Source of the DNA: Actinoplanes sp040639655
GTDB taxonomy: Bacteria; Actinomycetota; Actinomycetes; Mycobacteriales; Micromonosporaceae
Length of the DNA: 64,000 nucleotides
Assembly (NCBI RefSeq): GCF_040639655.1
Contig: NZ_JBFAAI010000016.1
Coordinates: forward strand, 124,001 to 188,000
Direction of reading: 5' to 3'
Shown: positions 8,403 through 15,990 of the stretch, in pieces
Layout: each line of letters opens with the position of its first letter
How positions within the stretch are numbered: position 1 is the first letter of the stretch
Notes under the pieces: generated by a model
Seen by the model: the letters and a program-made list of their open reading frames with translations, nothing else
Told to the model about the DNA's origin: nothing
Database searches by the model: none
Made by a program: the position numbers and the translations under genes

Positions 8403-8418
8403 GTTACTGGTCAGTAAC
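8403..8418. promoter_or_regulatory. Inverted repeat, putative TetR-type operator of the propeller gene
   Basis: GTTACTG-GT-CAGTAAC has perfect 7-base arms. The core TTACTnnnnAGTAA is a pattern common to TetR-family operators in actinobacteria. It is centred about 37 bases upstream of the start codon at 8374. No TetR gene is adjacent. Confidence 0.55.
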
Positions 8419-8547
8419 GACCATGAAACAAGAGAGTCGCTCACATTGATAGATGTCGCATTGTTCCTCTGCTGAACGCGAGGTCCGGCTTTGCGCCCCG
8501 AAGTAGTCATGCGTGGTGCCGTCGCGCAGGCGCACCCCGCGGGCGTT

Positions 8548-8892
8548 TCACACCGTCGCGGGCGTGATCACCGACAGCTCCAGGATCGGCGGCAGCGGCT
8601 CGGCGCCCGGCCCACCCGCGCGTACCCAGGCGATCAGATCGGCGAGCACCGCGTCGTCGAGCACGAGGCCGAACCACACCGGCCTCGCTCCGTCACGACG
8701 GGCCGCCGGGGCCGGCTGCACCACGATCACATTCGACTGGGCACAGACGTCCAGGCAGTCGCTCGTGCGTACCCGATGGTCGGGTTCGAGGTCCGCCCGC
8801 AGGGTGGCAAGTTGGGCGTCGTGGTCCACCGACGGGTGTTTGCGCAGGCTGCCGCAGCAGCAGTCCCGGCACACCGTCACCGTGCAGCCCAA
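8548..8892 (-). CDS. (2Fe-2S) ferredoxin-like thioredoxin-fold protein
   Basis: About 114 residues. CTVTVCRDCCCG at the N-terminus and TSDCLDVCAQSNVIVVQP about 45 residues later give the four spaced cysteines of the thioredoxin-like [2Fe-2S] ferredoxin family. A conserved tail follows, with VWFGLVLDD…LADLIAWVRAGGP. I favour the TTG at complement 8890-8892, which follows GAGGGGAG by about 8 bases. An in-frame ATG at 8949 lacks a ribosome binding site. The family is soluble and of unclear physiological role, often presumed to be an electron carrier. No neighbour hints at a partner. Confidence 0.7.
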   Translation of the reverse strand: MGCTVTVCRDCCCGSLRKHPSVDHDAQLATLRADLEPDHRVRTSDCLDVCAQSNVIVVQPAPAARRDGARPVWFGLVLDDAVLADLIAWVRAGGPGAEPLPPILELSVITPATV

Positions 8893-9138
8893 CTCGGCAC
8901 TCCCCTCGCTCCGTGCACACCCTACGTTCCCCCTCTTCGCGGCCTCCATCGACCGCCGGTCCGACTGGATCGCGACCCGCCCGGCCGCCAGGACCGGTCC
9001 CGAAAACGGTTACCGGCCGGTGCCGCTCTGTCGATAGCGTGACTTCCGGTGCAGCCGGCGGTGAGTCGCTGGTGGCCGGGACGGTTCGGCATCGGGCCGG
9101 CCGACGACGTCCCGCACCGATGACCTACGGAGATCATC

Positions 9139-9636
9139 ATGGAAGCACCACATCTGCGTGTCGTCCGTCCCGGTGAGGGCCGCAAGGGCGACCTGGGCGA
9201 CATCACCGTCGACTTCAAACTGTGGGGGGCCGACACCGGCGGGGCCCTGGCGATCGTCGAGCACGAGTTCCCACCGGGTGCGCTCGTGCCGCCGCACATC
9301 CACACACTCGAGGACGAGTACTCGATCGTGACGGCCGGCTCGATCGGTTTCCGGTCCGGGGATCGCGAGGCCGTGCTGGGGCCAGGCGGCTACATCACAA
9401 AACCCCGTGGTGAGGCGCACGCCATGTGGAACGCCGGCGACGCACCGGCCCGCATGATCGAGATCATCAGCCCGGCCGGTTTCGAGCTGTTCTTCAGTGC
9501 GGTCGTCGACATGATCGAGTCGGGCGACACCGACCCGGAACGCGGTGCCGCTCTCGCTGCCGAGCACGGCCTCGAGTTCGTCGACACCCCGTGGCTGGCC
9601 GATGTCGTCCGCCGCTTTGGCCTCAACGCTTCATAG
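9139..9636 (+). CDS. Cupin domain protein
   Basis: 165 residues; ATG 9139 with GGAG 6 bases upstream. The first cupin motif is clear: PPHIHTLEDEYSIVTAG, with two His and one Glu as metal ligands. The second is less complete (KPRGEAHAMWNAGDAP, with the fourth His ligand). This is a single-domain, metal-binding beta-barrel. It could be an isomerase, a dioxygenase or a small-molecule-binding protein; the sequence alone does not decide. The helical C-terminal extension (residues 115-165) is common in actinobacterial cupins of this subgroup. It converges with the MFS gene. Confidence 0.82.
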   Translation: MEAPHLRVVRPGEGRKGDLGDITVDFKLWGADTGGALAIVEHEFPPGALVPPHIHTLEDEYSIVTAGSIGFRSGDREAVLGPGGYITKPRGEAHAMWNAGDAPARMIEIISPAGFELFFSAVVDMIESGDTDPERGAALAAEHGLEFVDTPWLADVVRRFGLNAS

Positions 9637-9692
9637 CGGACACGAGGTCCTCCATACCGCTTGCCGGTCGCCGTGCGCCGGCCGTCCACCCC

Positions 9693-10874
9693 TCATGAAC
9701 CTCGACCGCCGACACGCACGCTGGAAGCCGCCGCCGCGAGCAGGACGATGACCATGGCGGTGGCGAGAACGCGCCAGTCCGCGTACGAGCCGAGCAGCGC
9801 GCCGGCCGCGATGAAGGTGGTCTGGACCAGGCTCTGCAGCGACTGGCCGGCCAGCGCGACGCCTGCGGCGGTACCCGGAGTGCTGTGCTGCTGGAGCGCG
9901 CTGGTGTACCCGATGCGGATCCACGGCAGCCCGGCTCCGACCAGGACGAAGGCGGTGAGCGCCGGATACAGGCCCGGCAGCAGCAGCACCGCGTACCCGC
10001 AGCCGGTCAGCAGCAGTCCGATGCGGACCAGCAGCACCGGCCGGGTGATCCGGCGGATCGCGCCGATCCGGGTGCCGACGACCCCGGCCACCGACTGGAT
10101 GGTCACGAACACCGCGATGAAGCCGGCGGTACGGTGCAGCGAGTCCTCGATGACCAGGAACCCGAGCGTCTGTGCGAATCCCTGGGCGGCGCTCGCGGCG
10201 ATCACGAGAAGGCTGATCCCGCGCAGGCCGGGATCGGACCGGAGCAGGCGGTAACCGGTCCGTCCACGGCGCGCCGGCTCCGGCTCGACCGGCACGCCGA
10301 CGTCCGGTCCCAGCATGATCAATGCGGCGCCCAGGACCAGCGAGCCGGCCACCACGAGCACGACGATCGCCATGCCACCGGCGCCGAGCAGCCACACCCC
10401 GGCCACCGGCGACATCAGGCGCAGCAGCTGGTGCAGCGACTGGAACTCGGCGTTGACCGGGATGCGCAGCGGCGTGGGGACCAGTTCGCGCAGATAGCCC
10501 ACGAGGACGCCCGCGGAGATGGAACCGGCGAAGGCGTACAGCATCGAGGCCGGGTAGACCAGCCAGAACGGCCCCCGGTCGGCTGCCGCCAGGGACAGCA
10601 CCACGCCCGCGGCGGCCAGGTTGGCCGAGGCCATCATCCGGCGCGGTGCGCGCCGGGCGACGAAGCCGCCGGCGGCCGGCGCCAGCACCACGCCGGCCGC
10701 GAAGGCGAAGATGGTCATCGACGCCGCGGAACTGTTGCCGGTCCGGTTCCCCGCCCAGACGGCGAGCGTGAGGATCAGCGCCGTGTCACCGAAGACGGTG
10801 AACGTCTGGGCGGTGAGCAGTCGCGGAACGCCGGGCACGCGCAGCACCGTTCGCAGTCCTGTGCTGTCGACCAT
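9693..10874 (-). CDS. MFS transporter
   Basis: 393 residues with about 12 hydrophobic segments in two halves split by a polar loop near residue 195 (VPVEPEPARRGRTGYR). The loop after helix 2 has the degenerate MFS motif GFVARRAPRRMM. It most resembles the putative drug-efflux or DHA3-like branch (TLAVWAGNRTGNSSAAS near the N-terminus). The substrate is unknown. It shares a strand with the downstream ABC genes, but its own start is 70 bases beyond the permease stop and it is transcribed away from it, so it is not in the same coupled unit. Confidence 0.8.
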   Translation of the reverse strand: MVDSTGLRTVLRVPGVPRLLTAQTFTVFGDTALILTLAVWAGNRTGNSSAASMTIFAFAAGVVLAPAAGGFVARRAPRRMMASANLAAAGVVLSLAAADRGPFWLVYPASMLYAFAGSISAGVLVGYLRELVPTPLRIPVNAEFQSLHQLLRLMSPVAGVWLLGAGGMAIVVLVVAGSLVLGAALIMLGPDVGVPVEPEPARRGRTGYRLLRSDPGLRGISLLVIAASAAQGFAQTLGFLVIEDSLHRTAGFIAVFVTIQSVAGVVGTRIGAIRRITRPVLLVRIGLLLTGCGYAVLLLPGLYPALTAFVLVGAGLPWIRIGYTSALQQHSTPGTAAGVALAGQSLQSLVQTTFIAAGALLGSYADWRVLATAMVIVLLAAAASSVRVGGRGS

Positions 10875-10944
10875 GCCCGCAGTCTCGCGTATCCGGGCGA
10901 GCCGGCCGGCCGGAGGCCCTCGCGCGGCGGCCGGGGCGAGAGTG

Positions 10945-11745
10945 TCAGGCGCGGCGGAAGGCTCGCACGGCGACCGGGACGAAGATCAGCAGGAGTGCCG
11001 CCAGCCAGATGAGGGCCCGGACGGCCGGGCCGGCGGGTTCGGGTGTACCGAGGGTCAGGCCGCGGACGGTGTCGACGACCAGGGTGACCGGGTTGTGCTC
11101 GGCGAAGGTGCGGACCGGGCCGGGCATCGTCGCGATCGGCACGAACGCCGACGACGCGAAGGTCAGCGGGAACACCCAGATGAAGCCGGCGGACTGGGCG
11201 GTCTCCGGGTTGCGCACCGACAACCCGATCCAGGCGCTGATCCAGCTGAAGACGTACGAGAAAGCCAGCACCAGCAGGAACGCCGCGCCGAGCTGCCAGG
11301 CCGGACCGGTGGGGCGGAAGCCGACGAGCACACCGACGACGATCATGATGGTCAGGGTGAAGACGTTCACGACCAGGTCGGCGGCGGTCCGGCCGAGCAG
11401 CACCGCGGACCGGGCCATCGGCAGCGAGCGCAGCCGGTCCACGACGCCGCTGCTCAGATCCTCGGTGAGCCCGAGGCCGGTGACGAGGGCGCCGAAGATC
11501 GCGGTCTGCACGATGATGCCGGGCATCAGGAAGTTGACGTAGGTGGTCGCGCCGGTGTTGATGGCGCCGCCGAAGATGTAGCGGAACAGCAGCACGAAGA
11601 TGACCGGCTGGATGAACGAGAACACGATGTAGGTGGGGCGGCGCAGGGTGCGGCGGAGCTGGCGGGCCCCGAGCACCCGGCTGTCGTGCAGCACGGCCGC
11701 GGCCGTGAGCCGTTGCCGGCCGCCCCGGACGACCACGCCTTTCAT
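10945..11745 (-). CDS. ABC-2 type permease (DrrB-like)
   Basis: 266 residues, six hydrophobic segments. The N-terminal LRRTLRRPTYIVFSFIQPVIFVLLFRYIFGG and the central LTEDLSSGVVDRLRSLPMARSAVLLGR are hallmark segments of the DrrB/ABC-2 export permeases. Its ATG overlaps the stop of the ATPase gene by 4 bases (ATGA), so the two are translationally coupled. The protein would form the membrane part of a daunorubicin-resistance-type exporter. The substrate is not predictable; a hydrophobic drug or lipid is usual. Confidence 0.9.
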   Translation of the reverse strand: MKGVVVRGGRQRLTAAAVLHDSRVLGARQLRRTLRRPTYIVFSFIQPVIFVLLFRYIFGGAINTGATTYVNFLMPGIIVQTAIFGALVTGLGLTEDLSSGVVDRLRSLPMARSAVLLGRTAADLVVNVFTLTIMIVVGVLVGFRPTGPAWQLGAAFLLVLAFSYVFSWISAWIGLSVRNPETAQSAGFIWVFPLTFASSAFVPIATMPGPVRTFAEHNPVTLVVDTVRGLTLGTPEPAGPAVRALIWLAALLLIFVPVAVRAFRRA

Positions 11746-12734
11746 CGGACCTCCTCGAGAGTGGCGGGAACGGTCGCGGTGCGGCCGGTCAGGGACAGGA
11801 ACACGTCGTCGAGGCTCGGCGGGGTGAGCTTGACGGCGGCCACGGCCAGGCCCCGGCGGTCGAGGCGGCGGAGGGCTTCGACGGAGGCGCCCGCGCGGGT
11901 CACCCGGACCGTGAGCTCGCCGGTCACCCGGTCGGAGGTGACCTCAGTGCCGGCGGCGGCCAGGTCGGCCAGCAGTTCAGCGGCGGCGGGCAGACCGGCC
12001 GATCCGGGCAGGCGCACCCGGAGGACGTCGGTGCCGATGCCGGCCTTGAGCGCGGCCGGGGTGCCGTCGGCGATCACCGTTCCGGCGTCGACGACGATGA
12101 TGCGCTGGGCGAGCCGGTCGGCCTCCTCCAGATACTGCGTGGTGAGCAGCACGGTGGTGCCGGCGTCACGCATCTCGTCGATGATCGCCCACAGTTCCTG
12201 CCGGGACCGCGGATCCAGGCCGGTGGTGGGTTCGTCGAGCAGCAGGACGGGCGGGCGGCCGGTGAGGCTGGCGGCCAGGTCGAGCCGGCGTCGCATGCCG
12301 CCGGAGTAGGTGGCCACCCGCCGGTCGGCGGCGTCGCTGAGGCCGAGGCGTTCGAGGACCTCGGCGGCCCGGCTGCGTGCCTCGGCACGGGTCAGGCGGT
12401 AGAGGCGGCCGACCATCTCCAGGTTCTCCCGGCCGGTGAGTTCCTGGTCGACTGCCGCGTACTGACCTGCCAGCCCGATGGCGAGACGCACCGGCAGCGG
12501 GTCGCGGGCCACGTCGTGACCCATCACCCGTGCGGTACCGCGAGTCGGTCGCAGCAGTGTGGACAGCACCCTGACCAGGGTGGTCTTGCCGGCGCCGTTC
12601 GGCCCGAGCAGCCCGGTCACGGTGCCTGCCCCGATGCGCAGGCTCAGCCCCCCGAGAGCGGTGACCTTGCCGTAGGTGACGGCGAGGTCGTCGACCTGGA
12701 TCGGACAACCCGATTGCTCTGTGTACGTATACAT
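11742..12734 (-). CDS. ABC transporter ATP-binding protein (DrrA-like)
   Basis: About 330 residues. Walker A is GPNGAGKTT, the signature is YSGGMRRRLDLA, Walker B is VLLLDEPTTGLD, and the H-loop is in TVLLTTQYLEEAD. A C-terminal DrrA-type regulatory segment follows (residues 225-330). I start at ATG complement 12732-12734. It has no obvious ribosome binding site and lies inside a palindrome, so a leaderless transcript is possible. An upstream in-frame start at 12800 would overlap the divergent EXLDI gene. It couples with the permease to form an exporter. Expression is probably controlled by the EXLDI protein encoded divergently. Confidence 0.9.
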   Translation of the reverse strand: MYTYTEQSGCPIQVDDLAVTYGKVTALGGLSLRIGAGTVTGLLGPNGAGKTTLVRVLSTLLRPTRGTARVMGHDVARDPLPVRLAIGLAGQYAAVDQELTGRENLEMVGRLYRLTRAEARSRAAEVLERLGLSDAADRRVATYSGGMRRRLDLAASLTGRPPVLLLDEPTTGLDPRSRQELWAIIDEMRDAGTTVLLTTQYLEEADRLAQRIIVVDAGTVIADGTPAALKAGIGTDVLRVRLPGSAGLPAAAELLADLAAAGTEVTSDRVTGELTVRVTRAGASVEALRRLDRRGLAVAAVKLTPPSLDDVFLSLTGRTATVPATLEEVR

Positions 12735-12765
12735 GTATGTAGTAGTACACGTATGAGTACACTCG
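12721..12765. promoter_or_regulatory. AT-rich divergent control region of ABC transporter and EXLDI gene
   Basis: This 45-base patch, rich in GTAC, GTAT and ACAC steps, contrasts sharply with the surrounding GC content. It contains the perfect palindrome ATACATGTAT (12729-12738), which covers the ATPase start codon, and several GTAC(A/G) repeats (12723, 12745 and 12756 areas). It is the only space between the two divergent genes, so it must hold both promoters and very likely the operator for the EXLDI protein. Confidence 0.55.
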
Positions 12766-12783
12766 TGTCCAGAGGGGAGCAGG

Positions 12784-13326
12784 ATGCCGAACAAGACCAT
12801 CTACATCGCCGACGACGACCTGCCGCTGCTGCAGAAGGCCCAGGAGCTGACCGGAGGCAACCTGTCCGGTGCGATCGTCACAGCCCTGCGCCGGCTGGTT
12901 CAGGTCGAGCAGGCCAAACAGGCCGGATTCTCCGAGATCACCGTCAAGGTCGGGCTCGGCCGCACCTCGATCAAACGGTTCCTCGGCGTCACGCTCGGCG
13001 AGTGGACCTCGTCGGGCAACGACGGCGAGGAGACCTTCACGCTGTTCCGCACCAGCAAGGGCCGCTTCGCCGTGCACCACTCACGCTCCGAGGTGAACAT
13101 CCCGGTCGGCCCCAACGCCGAACGCACCCGGATGTGGTCCACCGGCTGGCGCGGCTGGATCGGCGACTGGTCCCCCGATCAGGCCTGGATGCGCACACCG
13201 GCGCAGGCGGCGTTCTCCGTCGTCGACACCGCCGAGGAGCTGGAGGCCCTGCTGCCGCCGGAGCTCTACGCCCTCGCGCTGCAGAGCATCCAGGGTGAAC
13301 CCGACGTGGAGGACCTGGACATCTGA
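12784..13326 (+). CDS. EXLDI family protein, probable regulator of the adjacent exporter
   Basis: 180 residues; ATG 12784 follows GGGGAGCAGG. The N-terminus MPNKTIYIADDDLPLLQKA…NLSGAIVTALRRLV has the strand-helix-helix layout of a ribbon-helix-helix DNA-binding domain. The C-terminus ends in EDLDI, the EXLDI motif that names the family. The middle (TLFRTSKGRFAVHH … GWRGWIGDW) is the conserved effector-like domain. Family members typically sit beside DrrAB-type ABC genes, as here, so it probably represses the divergent transporter and itself through the AT-rich spacer. Its ligand is unknown. Confidence 0.85.
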   Translation: MPNKTIYIADDDLPLLQKAQELTGGNLSGAIVTALRRLVQVEQAKQAGFSEITVKVGLGRTSIKRFLGVTLGEWTSSGNDGEETFTLFRTSKGRFAVHHSRSEVNIPVGPNAERTRMWSTGWRGWIGDWSPDQAWMRTPAQAAFSVVDTAEELEALLPPELYALALQSIQGEPDVEDLDI

Positions 13327-13366
13327 GGCCCGGACGGGATGGACGCCGGCGCCGCGGCCGGACCGG

Positions 13367-14035
13367 TCACCGCTCGAACGCGGCGAGATGACGCTCGCGC
13401 GCCCGGGTGAGGTGCAGGCGCATGGCGGCCTCGGCACGGTCCGGGTCGTGGTCACGGATGGCCACGGCCAGGACGCGGTGCTCGTCGTTGGTGATCGCGG
13501 TCTGGTCGTACGGGAAGTAGCGGCGGTGCAGGTGCAGGTGGGAGTGCAACCGGCTGATCGACTCCCGCAGCAGCGGGCTGGCCGACAGGTGCGCCACCAG
13601 ATCGTGCAGGCGTGCGTCGAGCGCGGTGAACGCGGCGTGCCAGGTGGGGTCGTCACCCGCCTCGACGGTGCGGGCCGACTCGAGCATCAGTTCCTCGCAC
13701 TGGGCCTCGGTGGCTCGTTCGGCGGCCCATCGGGCGGCCTGGCACTCCAGCAGCAGCCGCATGTCGAACATGTCGTTGAACTCGGCGACGGTGAGCAGCG
13801 GACTGACCGTGTACCCGGCGCGCGGGCGTTTGCGGACCAGCCGTTCGGCCTCCAGCCGGGCGAGCGCCTCGCGCACCGGGGTAGGCGAGACGTCGAGCTC
13901 CCGCGCCAGCGCGTCGATGTTGACCCGGTCACCGGGCGCGAGGATGTGCTCGAGGACGGCCGACCGCAGGCTCTCGTAGACGTCGTCGCCAAGGGTCGGC
14001 CGATGCGGGCGGACCGGAGACAGCGGCCTGGTCAT
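13367..14035 (-). CDS. GntR/FadR-family transcriptional regulator of the fucose-type operon
   Basis: 222 residues from ATG complement 14033-14035 (GGGATGG lies 6 bases upstream); ATG 14044 is an alternative. The N-terminal winged helix is GntR-type: DVYESLRSAVLEHILAPGDRVNIDALARELDVSPTPVREALARLEAERLV in pattern. The C-terminal FCD all-helical domain has the metal-binding Asp/His pattern (FNDMFDMRLLLE, HDLVAHLSASPLLRES, NDEHRVLAVAIRDHD). These regulators bind a sugar acid or carboxylate and release DNA. The gene is divergent from the L-fucose-type operon, with a perfect 12-base palindrome between, so it is almost certainly that operon's repressor. Confidence 0.88.
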   Translation of the reverse strand: MTRPLSPVRPHRPTLGDDVYESLRSAVLEHILAPGDRVNIDALARELDVSPTPVREALARLEAERLVRKRPRAGYTVSPLLTVAEFNDMFDMRLLLECQAARWAAERATEAQCEELMLESARTVEAGDDPTWHAAFTALDARLHDLVAHLSASPLLRESISRLHSHLHLHRRYFPYDQTAITNDEHRVLAVAIRDHDPDRAEAAMRLHLTRARERHLAAFER

Positions 14036-14115
14036 GTTCACCATCCCTGCCCGGCCCGGGATCCCGGGCCGCGCCTTGACGAGCCTCGATGTGAGCGGGT
14101 ACACATCCAGGAGGA

Positions 14116-14127
14116 ATCCTATAGGAT
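14116..14127. promoter_or_regulatory. Perfect palindrome, putative GntR operator
   Basis: ATCCTATAGGAT is a self-complementary 12-mer in the divergent spacer between the GntR gene (start 14035) and the operon (first start 14207 or the leader ORF at 14151). The A/T-rich centre sits where a -10 element would be, so binding would block transcription of the operon. Confidence 0.65.
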
Positions 14128-14150
14128 CTAGGAAATGGGAGGGCGTCCGC

Positions 14151-14210
14151 ATGGAGCCGTCCGGCATCCCCGACGACCGCGCAGCGCCACCCTCCGAGGC
14201 CGCGACGTGA
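14151..14210 (+). other. Possible 19-codon leader ORF coupled to the aldo/keto reductase gene
   Basis: ATG 14151 has an excellent ribosome binding site (GGGAGGG, 7 bases upstream). It opens a 19-codon frame (MEPSGIPDDRAAPPSEAAT) whose TGA overlaps the GTG start of the reductase by the GTGA arrangement. The downstream start itself has only a weak GAGG. Either translational coupling or chance would explain it. Confidence 0.35.
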
Positions 14211-15166
14211 ACCCCGCCGAACGGGTCCCGCTCGGCCGCACTGGCGTGCACGTGACCCGGCTGGGGCTGGGCCTCGCCCCGCTCGGCGGGCTGTTCGACC
14301 CGGTCGACGGCGACACCGCGCGAGCCACCGTGGAACGCGCCTGGCAGCTCGGCATCAGGTTCTTCGACACCGCACCGCTGTACGGCAACGGACTGGCCGA
14401 ACGCCGGGCCGGGCCGGTGCTCGCGGCCAAGCCACGGGCCGAACTCACGCTGTCCACCAAAGTGGGCCGGTTGCTGCGGCCGGGCGGCGACGACACCGGG
14501 GGAATCTGGGCCGAGTCCACCGGTCTGACGCCGGTCTTCGACTTCAGCGCGGCGGGGGTGCGCACCTCGTACGCCGAAAGTCTTGCTCGTCTCGGCCTGG
14601 ACCGGGCCGACATCCTGCACCTGCACGACCCGGACGAGCACTTCGACCAGACCGTCGCGGAGGCCCTGCCGGCCCTGGTGGAGCTGCGCGAGCAGGGCCG
14701 CGTCGGTGCCGTGTCCGCCGGGATGAACCAGGCTCCGATGCTGACCGATCTGGTGCGCACCGGCGAGCTGGACGCGGTGCTGCTGGCCGGGCGGTTCACG
14801 CTGCTGGACCAGTCGGGCGCCGACGAGCTGCTCCCGCTCTGCGCCGATCGCGGTGTCGCCGTGATCGCCGGAGGTGTTTTCAACTCCGGCCTGCTCGCCG
14901 ACCCGCGGCCCGGCGCCCGGTTCGACTACGCGCCCGCCGACCAGCACCTGGTCGACCGGGCAGTCGCACTCGATGAGGCGTGCCGGCGGCACGGCGTGCC
15001 ACTGCGTGCCGCCGCGATCCAGTTCCCGCTGACCCACCCGGCGGTCACCAGCGTGCTGATCGGTGCGCGCACACCGGCCGAGATCGGGGACGCTGTCCGG
15101 ATGGCCACGGTCCGGATTCCCGGCACGCTCTGGTCGAACCTGCGGGCGGACGGACTCATCCGGTGA
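14207..15166 (+). CDS. Aldo/keto reductase, probable L-fucose (D-threo-aldose) 1-dehydrogenase
   Basis: 319 residues from GTG 14207. The opening LGRTGVHVTRLGLGLAPLGGL and FFDTAPLYGNGLAERRAGP carry the AKR catalytic Asp and Tyr. STKVGRLLRP supplies the catalytic Lys, and HDPDEHFDQ is the characteristic segment of the D-threo-aldose 1-dehydrogenase branch. These enzymes oxidise L-fucose (and D-arabinose) to the 1,5-lactone with NAD(P)+. The gene is first in a coupled operon of lactonase, hydrolase, dehydratase and SDR, which matches the oxidative fucose pathway. A longer frame reaching ATG 14135 lacks homology. Confidence 0.85.
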   Translation: MNPAERVPLGRTGVHVTRLGLGLAPLGGLFDPVDGDTARATVERAWQLGIRFFDTAPLYGNGLAERRAGPVLAAKPRAELTLSTKVGRLLRPGGDDTGGIWAESTGLTPVFDFSAAGVRTSYAESLARLGLDRADILHLHDPDEHFDQTVAEALPALVELREQGRVGAVSAGMNQAPMLTDLVRTGELDAVLLAGRFTLLDQSGADELLPLCADRGVAVIAGGVFNSGLLADPRPGARFDYAPADQHLVDRAVALDEACRRHGVPLRAAAIQFPLTHPAVTSVLIGARTPAEIGDAVRMATVRIPGTLWSNLRADGLIR

Positions 15167-15990
15167 TCATCGACGCGCATCAGCATCTGTGGACCGCCGG
15201 CTACCCGTGGCTGCGGGATCCGTCGCTGGCCCGGATCCGCCGCGACTACACCGTGGACGACCTGCGTGCGGCGATCGGCGCGGCGGGCGTCGACCGCACC
15301 GTGCTGGTGGAGGCGGGCCGCTGCGACGCCGCGGAGACCCGGCTGTTCCTGCGGACCGCCCGCGACACCCCGGAGATCGCCGGCGTGGTCGGCTGGGCCG
15401 GCCTGCTCGACCCGGACCTGGCCGCGACGATCGACGGCTATCGGGCCGGTCCGGGCGGAGAGCTGCTCGTCGGCATCCGGGACCAGGTACAGGGCGAGGC
15501 CGACGACTTCCTCGACCGGGCGCCGGTACGGGCCGGGCTGGCCACGGTCGCCGAGGCGGGACTGGTCAACGAACTGGTCGTACGGGCCGCGCAGCTGCCC
15601 TCCGTGGCCCGCGCCGCCGCCGCACTGCCACAGTCCACCTTCGTGCTCGATCATCTCGGCAAGCCGGGGATCGCCGCCGGGGAACTCCGGCACTGGCACG
15701 ACCTGATCGCGCCGGTCGCCGCCCGGCCGAACGTGATCGCGAAACTGTCCGGCCTGGTCACCGAGGCGAACTGGGAGAGCTGGACGCCGGACGATCTGAA
15801 ACCGTACGTCGACATCGCGGTCGGCCTGTTCGGCACCGGGCGGCTCATGTTCGGCTCGGACTGGCCGGTCCTCGAGCTCGCGGCCACCTACCCCGAGGTC
15901 AAGGACGCGATGACCGGCCTGCTCGGTGGCAGCCCGGCCGACGTCTTCGCCGGTACCGCCATCAGCACCTACCACTTGGAGCTCACGTGA
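15163..15990 (+). CDS. Amidohydrolase-2 family lactonase, probable L-fuconolactonase
   Basis: 275 residues. GTG 15163 overlaps the stop of the upstream gene (GTGA). IIDAHQHLWTAGYPWL holds the metal-binding HxH at the end of strand 1. DHLGKPGI (His), and MFGSDWPVLEL with the catalytic Asp, complete the COG3618 active site. Enzymes of this group open L-fucono-1,5-lactone or L-rhamnono-lactone to the aldonate. Its place between an aldose dehydrogenase and a fuconate-type dehydratase supports L-fucono-lactone. Confidence 0.85.
   Translation: MIIDAHQHLWTAGYPWLRDPSLARIRRDYTVDDLRAAIGAAGVDRTVLVEAGRCDAAETRLFLRTARDTPEIAGVVGWAGLLDPDLAATIDGYRAGPGGELLVGIRDQVQGEADDFLDRAPVRAGLATVAEAGLVNELVVRAAQLPSVARAAAALPQSTFVLDHLGKPGIAAGELRHWHDLIAPVAARPNVIAKLSGLVTEANWESWTPDDLKPYVDIAVGLFGTGRLMFGSDWPVLELAATYPEVKDAMTGLLGGSPADVFAGTAISTYHLELT

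Noticed and set aside
8513..9042. Plus-strand frames over the ferredoxin-like gene
   Set aside because: The minus strand has the four-cysteine [2Fe-2S] pattern; the plus frames have no coherent product.
13367..15037. A 556-codon minus-strand open frame extending from the GntR gene through the aldo/keto reductase gene
   Set aside because: Only the C-terminal 222 residues have family similarity. The rest is the antisense of the reductase gene and has Arg/Gly-rich chance composition.
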